A stretch of DNA of 64,000 bases from contig NZ_FNGW01000004.1 of the NCBI RefSeq assembly GCF_900103615.1, forward strand, positions 248,001 through 312,000, read 5' to 3'. The stretch comes from Romboutsia lituseburensis DSM 797 (GTDB lineage Bacteria > Bacillota > Clostridia > Peptostreptococcales > Peptostreptococcaceae). Positions 61,309 through 64,000 of this stretch are shown in pieces; the stretch's first letter is position 1, and each line of letters opens with the position of its first letter. The position numbers and the translations under genes were made by a program. Below the pieces are notes generated by a model that saw nothing but the letters and a program-made list of their open reading frames with translations, did not search any database and was not told the origin of the DNA.

Positions 61309-63039
61309 ATGAAAAATTTAAAGATAGGAAGAAAGTTAGGATTGTCTTTTATTGTCTTACTAATGCTTTCAGCATTTGGAAACTTTTATGCTTTATCAAA
61401 TTTAAAACAAGCAGGTCATTTAAGTCAAGAGTTATATGAAGGCCCATATGTACTAACAACAGAAACAATGGGAATTCGTAGAGATTTAGTTTCTATAGGT
61501 AGAAATCTTGGAAATTCAATATTTAGAGAAGACTATCAAGGTTTTTACTCAACATTACAAAGTGATTTTGATAGTATAAATAAAAGAATTGATATTATAT
61601 CTAAAAACTTTGAAGGTGATCAAAATCTAATTAAAGAATTTGAAAATTCTATGCAAAGCTTAAGAGGTCAATGTGATAATGTTTATAATCTTATAGCAAA
61701 AGGAGATCGTAAAACAGCACAAGAAATAACTGAAAAAGGTGGCCAATATTGGGCTGCATATGATAAAGCCGTTCAAGATTCAGTTGCTTTATATGAAGAT
61801 GCAGAAAAAACTGGAGTTCAATTCAATGATGGTGTTAAGAAAACTGTATCTACATCTAGCTTAATAGCTACTGCAGTAAGTTTAACTACTATAGGTTTAG
61901 GTGCTGTAATATGCATATTTGTTACAAAAAGTTTAAAAGCTCCTATTGAAGAATTAGAATTAGCGGCAAATAAAATGGCAGATGGAGATTTTGATATAGA
62001 TATTGATTATGAGTCTAAAGATGAGTTAGGTGTTCTTTCAGATAGTATACGTAAAGTAAGTAATAAAACAAAAGAAGTTATAGAGGATACAGTTCGTGTA
62101 TTAGAAGAAGTTGCATCAGGAAACTTTGATATTGAAACAGAAGCAGAGTATATAGGTGTATTCAAAAACATTGAAAATTCTGTAGAAAAAATAACTGTTG
62201 ATTTAAGTGAGACAATGTCACAGATAAATGTAGCATCAGAAGAAGTAGGAGCGGCATCAGATCAAGTAGCAAGTGGATCGCAAATGCTATCTCAAGGAGC
62301 AACAGAACAAGCAAGTTCAATACAAGAGTTATCAGCTACTATAACAGAAATATCAGAAAAAATTAAAGATACAGCAGGGAATGCTCAGCAAGCTAATGTT
62401 TTAACATTAAGCGCAGGTAGAGATGTAGAAGATGGAAATGAACAAATGAAACAAATGATAAAAGCTATGGAAGAAATATCATTTACATCAAATGAAATAG
62501 GAAGAATAATAAAAACAATAGACGATATAGCATTCCAAACAAATATATTAGCACTTAATGCAGCAGTAGAAGCAGCAAGAGCAGGAAATGCAGGTAAAGG
62601 ATTTGCAGTAGTAGCAGATGAAGTAAGAAATCTAGCCGCAAAATCAGCAGAAGCAGCTAAGAATACATCTACACTTATAGAAAACTCTATAAAAGCTGTT
62701 GATAATGGAACTAGTATAGTAGATCATACTGCAGAATCTTTACAAAAAATAATAAATACAACAAATCAAACAATTCAAATAGTTGATGATATAGCTAAAG
62801 CATCTGAAGAACAAGCAAGTGCTATAGCACAAGTTACATTAGGGGTAGAACAAATATCTGCAGTAGTACAAACTAACTCAGCAACATCTGAAGAAAGTGC
62901 AGCAGCAAGTGAAGAACTAAGTGGACAAGCTCAAATGTTAAAATCGCTTATAGAAAACTTCAAATTAAAAGATTATAAAAATGGTAATCAGTCTATAACT
63001 TTTGAATCGGATTCAAATGATTATTTCGCTAAAAATTAA
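61309..63039 (+). CDS. methyl-accepting chemotaxis protein
   Basis: A 576-residue receptor. TM1 is at about 10-30, followed by a helical ligand-binding region of the four-helix-bundle type (about 31-180), TM2 at about 184-206, and a HAMP domain at about 207-260. The cytoplasmic hairpin has the conserved tip [41 protein letters not shown]. No C-terminal CheR-docking pentapeptide is present. The ligand is unknown. GGGGAGG precedes the ATG. A SigD promoter upstream and cheA downstream place it in the motility regulon. Confidence 0.95.
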   Translation: MKNLKIGRKLGLSFIVLLMLSAFGNFYALSNLKQAGHLSQELYEGPYVLTTETMGIRRDLVSIGRNLGNSIFREDYQGFYSTLQSDFDSINKRIDIISKNFEGDQNLIKEFENSMQSLRGQCDNVYNLIAKGDRKTAQEITEKGGQYWAAYDKAVQDSVALYEDAEKTGVQFNDGVKKTVSTSSLIATAVSLTTIGLGAVICIFVTKSLKAPIEELELAANKMADGDFDIDIDYESKDELGVLSDSIRKVSNKTKEVIEDTVRVLEEVASGNFDIETEAEYIGVFKNIENSVEKITVDLSETMSQINVASEEVGAASDQVASGSQMLSQGATEQASSIQELSATITEISEKIKDTAGNAQQANVLTLSAGRDVEDGNEQMKQMIKAMEEISFTSNEIGRIIKTIDDIAFQTNILALNAAVEAARAGNAGKGFAVVADEVRNLAAKSAEAAKNTSTLIENSIKAVDNGTSIVDHTAESLQKIINTTNQTIQIVDDIAKASEEQASAIAQVTLGVEQISAVVQTNSATSEESAAASEELSGQAQMLKSLIENFKLKDYKNGNQSITFESDSNDYFAKN

Positions 63040-63098
63040 ATATAAAAAGGTATAGAGCACTAAAAGTAGGTTTAAATCCTTTTTACATAAAAAAATAA

Positions 63099-63123
63099 TT
63101 CCCAAGTTCGAAAGAGCTTGGGA
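63099..63123 (+). terminator. terminator-like hairpin after the chemoreceptor gene
   Basis: TCCCAAG and CTTGGGA-like arms form a GC-rich stem; only a weak T-rich stretch follows. Confidence 0.55.
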
Positions 63124-63183
63124 GTTTATATAGTAACCATATAAAAAAAATTAACGATATATGAAAATATGTTATAGAAAATA

Positions 63184-63210
63184 TAAAGTTATTACATGTT
63201 TATCCGTATA
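63184..63210 (+). promoter_or_regulatory. SigD promoter upstream of the cheA leader
   Basis: TAAA (63184-63187), 15 bases, then TCCGTATA (63203-63210). It lies 337 bases from cheA; a terminator-like hairpin intervenes at 63467-63493. Confidence 0.8.
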
Positions 63211-63547
63211 AAAAAAATAATAAAATGTTTAACTATAAAACAATTATTAAACAACTAATTATATAAAATTAGAGAATTAAAATAGTTTGAAAGACTATAA
63301 AACATATTATAGTAAAAGTAGTTTTAATATTTATATTATAAAATTTAAGCGAAAATAAAAGGAATTCTAATAAATCTATAAACTTTAGAAGTGATGTATA
63401 ATATTACGTTGCTATAAGCGAGTTTGAATAAAATAATAAAAGTTATTGTAATGTATAGATTTAAAGAATGGAAGCTTTTATGCTTCCATTTTTAGAAATT
63501 AAATATAAAGTAAAATATATTGTTATAAATTGTAAAGGAGATAAAAC
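63211..63547 (+). other. 337-bp gene-free leader before cheA
   Basis: AT-rich sequence with no ORF that has a ribosome site. The only strong structure is the terminator-like hairpin at 63467-63493. No c-di-GMP or other known aptamer was recognised by eye. It could be a regulated leader or encode a SigD-driven small RNA of roughly 280 bases. Confidence 0.5.
63467..63493 (+). terminator. terminator-like hairpin in the cheA leader
   Basis: AATGGAAGC pairs with GCTTCCATT across TTTTAT, followed by T residues, 54 bases before the cheA start. Confidence 0.7.
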
Positions 63548-64000
63548 ATGAGTGGAATGGACCCAATGGTTGAGTTTTATGTGCATGAAAATATGCAATT
63601 ATTAGAACAACTAGAAGAAATTTTACTTGGTGGTCAATCAGATGATGGTGGATTAGAAAGTGAACAGATAGAAGAAATTTTCCGTGTAATGCATACAATA
63701 AAAGGTGCATCAGCTATGATGGGGTACGATAGTTTAATGCATATTACTCATAGTATAGAAGATGTCTTTGATGAAATTCGTAAAGGCTTAGAACTTTCTT
63801 ATGATAAATGGGAAGAAGTTATAGATGTTACTTTAGCGATTGTAGATTTCTTAAAGGAAGAAATAAATAATGTTCAAGATGGTTTATTCCCTGAAGCTAG
63901 TATAGATGAACTTCATGAAAGAGTTATACAAATACTAAAAGAAGAAGAACCTGAAGAGCCAGTTTTAGAAATAAATTTTCCTGAAGAATCTAAAGAAGAA
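63548..64000 (+). CDS. cheA: CheA, chemotaxis histidine kinase (N-terminal part; runs off the window)
   Basis: The first 151 residues are present and open to the window end. MSGMDPMVEFYVHENMQLLEQLEEIL starts the HPt domain; the phospho-acceptor is His49 in VMHTIKGASAMMGY. The remaining P2, dimerisation, kinase and CheW-like domains would lie beyond 64000. AAGGAGAT precedes the ATG. It lies downstream of a chemoreceptor gene and a SigD promoter. Confidence 0.92.
   Translation, partial: MSGMDPMVEFYVHENMQLLEQLEEILLGGQSDDGGLESEQIEEIFRVMHTIKGASAMMGYDSLMHITHSIEDVFDEIRKGLELSYDKWEEVIDVTLAIVDFLKEEINNVQDGLFPEASIDELHERVIQILKEEEPEEPVLEINFPEESKEE

Noticed and set aside
1-64000. CRISPR arrays, transposases, phage genes, tRNA or rRNA genes
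   Set aside because: No regularly spaced direct repeats, transposase-like ORFs, integrases or tRNA/rRNA-like sequences were noticed on either strand.

Overview
The window is very AT-rich, low-GC Firmicutes DNA. It most resembles a Peptostreptococcaceae clostridium (relatives of Clostridioides difficile, Romboutsia, Paraclostridium, Paeniclostridium). Three things point there: a selenocysteine-dependent glycine reductase operon (Stickland metabolism), a flagellar locus in the C. difficile order with a FliR-FlhB fusion, and flagellin-modification genes matching the C. difficile 'type A' set. No rRNA, tRNA, CRISPR array, phage or insertion sequence was seen.

Region 1 (1-8560): a glycine riboswitch and terminator, then grdX-trxB-trxA-grdE-grdA-grdB-grdC-grdD. 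Thioredoxin reductase and thioredoxin feed electrons to glycine reductase. Proteins A and B carry in-frame UGA selenocysteine codons, and GrdC/GrdD release acetyl phosphate for ATP. Region 2 (8.7-20 kb): housekeeping and accessory genes. These are an orphan CHASE3-like membrane protein, a small lipoprotein, xpt under a purine riboswitch, a transaldolase, a BceRS/BceAB-type peptide-resistance module with an operator-like repeat, an SLC1-type symporter and a secreted Lys/Glu-rich protein. Region 3 (19.8-31 kb): late flagellar genes. A lytic transglycosylase, a LytTR protein with a degenerate receiver and a c-di-GMP phosphodiesterase come first, then yaaR-fliN-flgM-flgN-flgK-flgL-fliW-csrA-fliS-fliD-fliT and fliC with duplicated SigD promoters.

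Region 4 (31-38 kb): a five-gene flagellin glycan locus (glycosyltransferase, HAD phosphatase, nucleotidyltransferase, methyltransferase, glycerophosphotransferase-like), then a ten-G homopolymer in front of an unrecognised coiled-coil gene. Region 5 (38.1-59.4 kb): a long leader with a c-di-GMP-I riboswitch, two terminators and Spo0A-like boxes, then flgB through fliN, including sigD. fliG appears interrupted by a one-base deletion between two A6 runs. flbD, fliL, flhF and fleN, present in the C. difficile operon as I remember it, are absent. FliM lacks the usual N-terminal CheY-binding peptide. Region 6 (59.4-64 kb): gtrA-like gene, mntP behind a probable manganese riboswitch, a SigD-promoted chemoreceptor gene and the start of cheA.

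The regulatory logic is coherent. c-di-GMP, made or degraded elsewhere and possibly degraded by the local EAL protein, gates the early operon through the riboswitch. The operon encodes SigD. SigD then reads TAAA-N15-(T/A)CCGTA sites in front of the transglycosylase, yaaR/flgM operon, fliC (twice), the chemoreceptor and the cheA leader. FlgM and FliW/CsrA hold late genes in check. A family of about 70-bp dispersed intergenic repeats occurs five times in the window.
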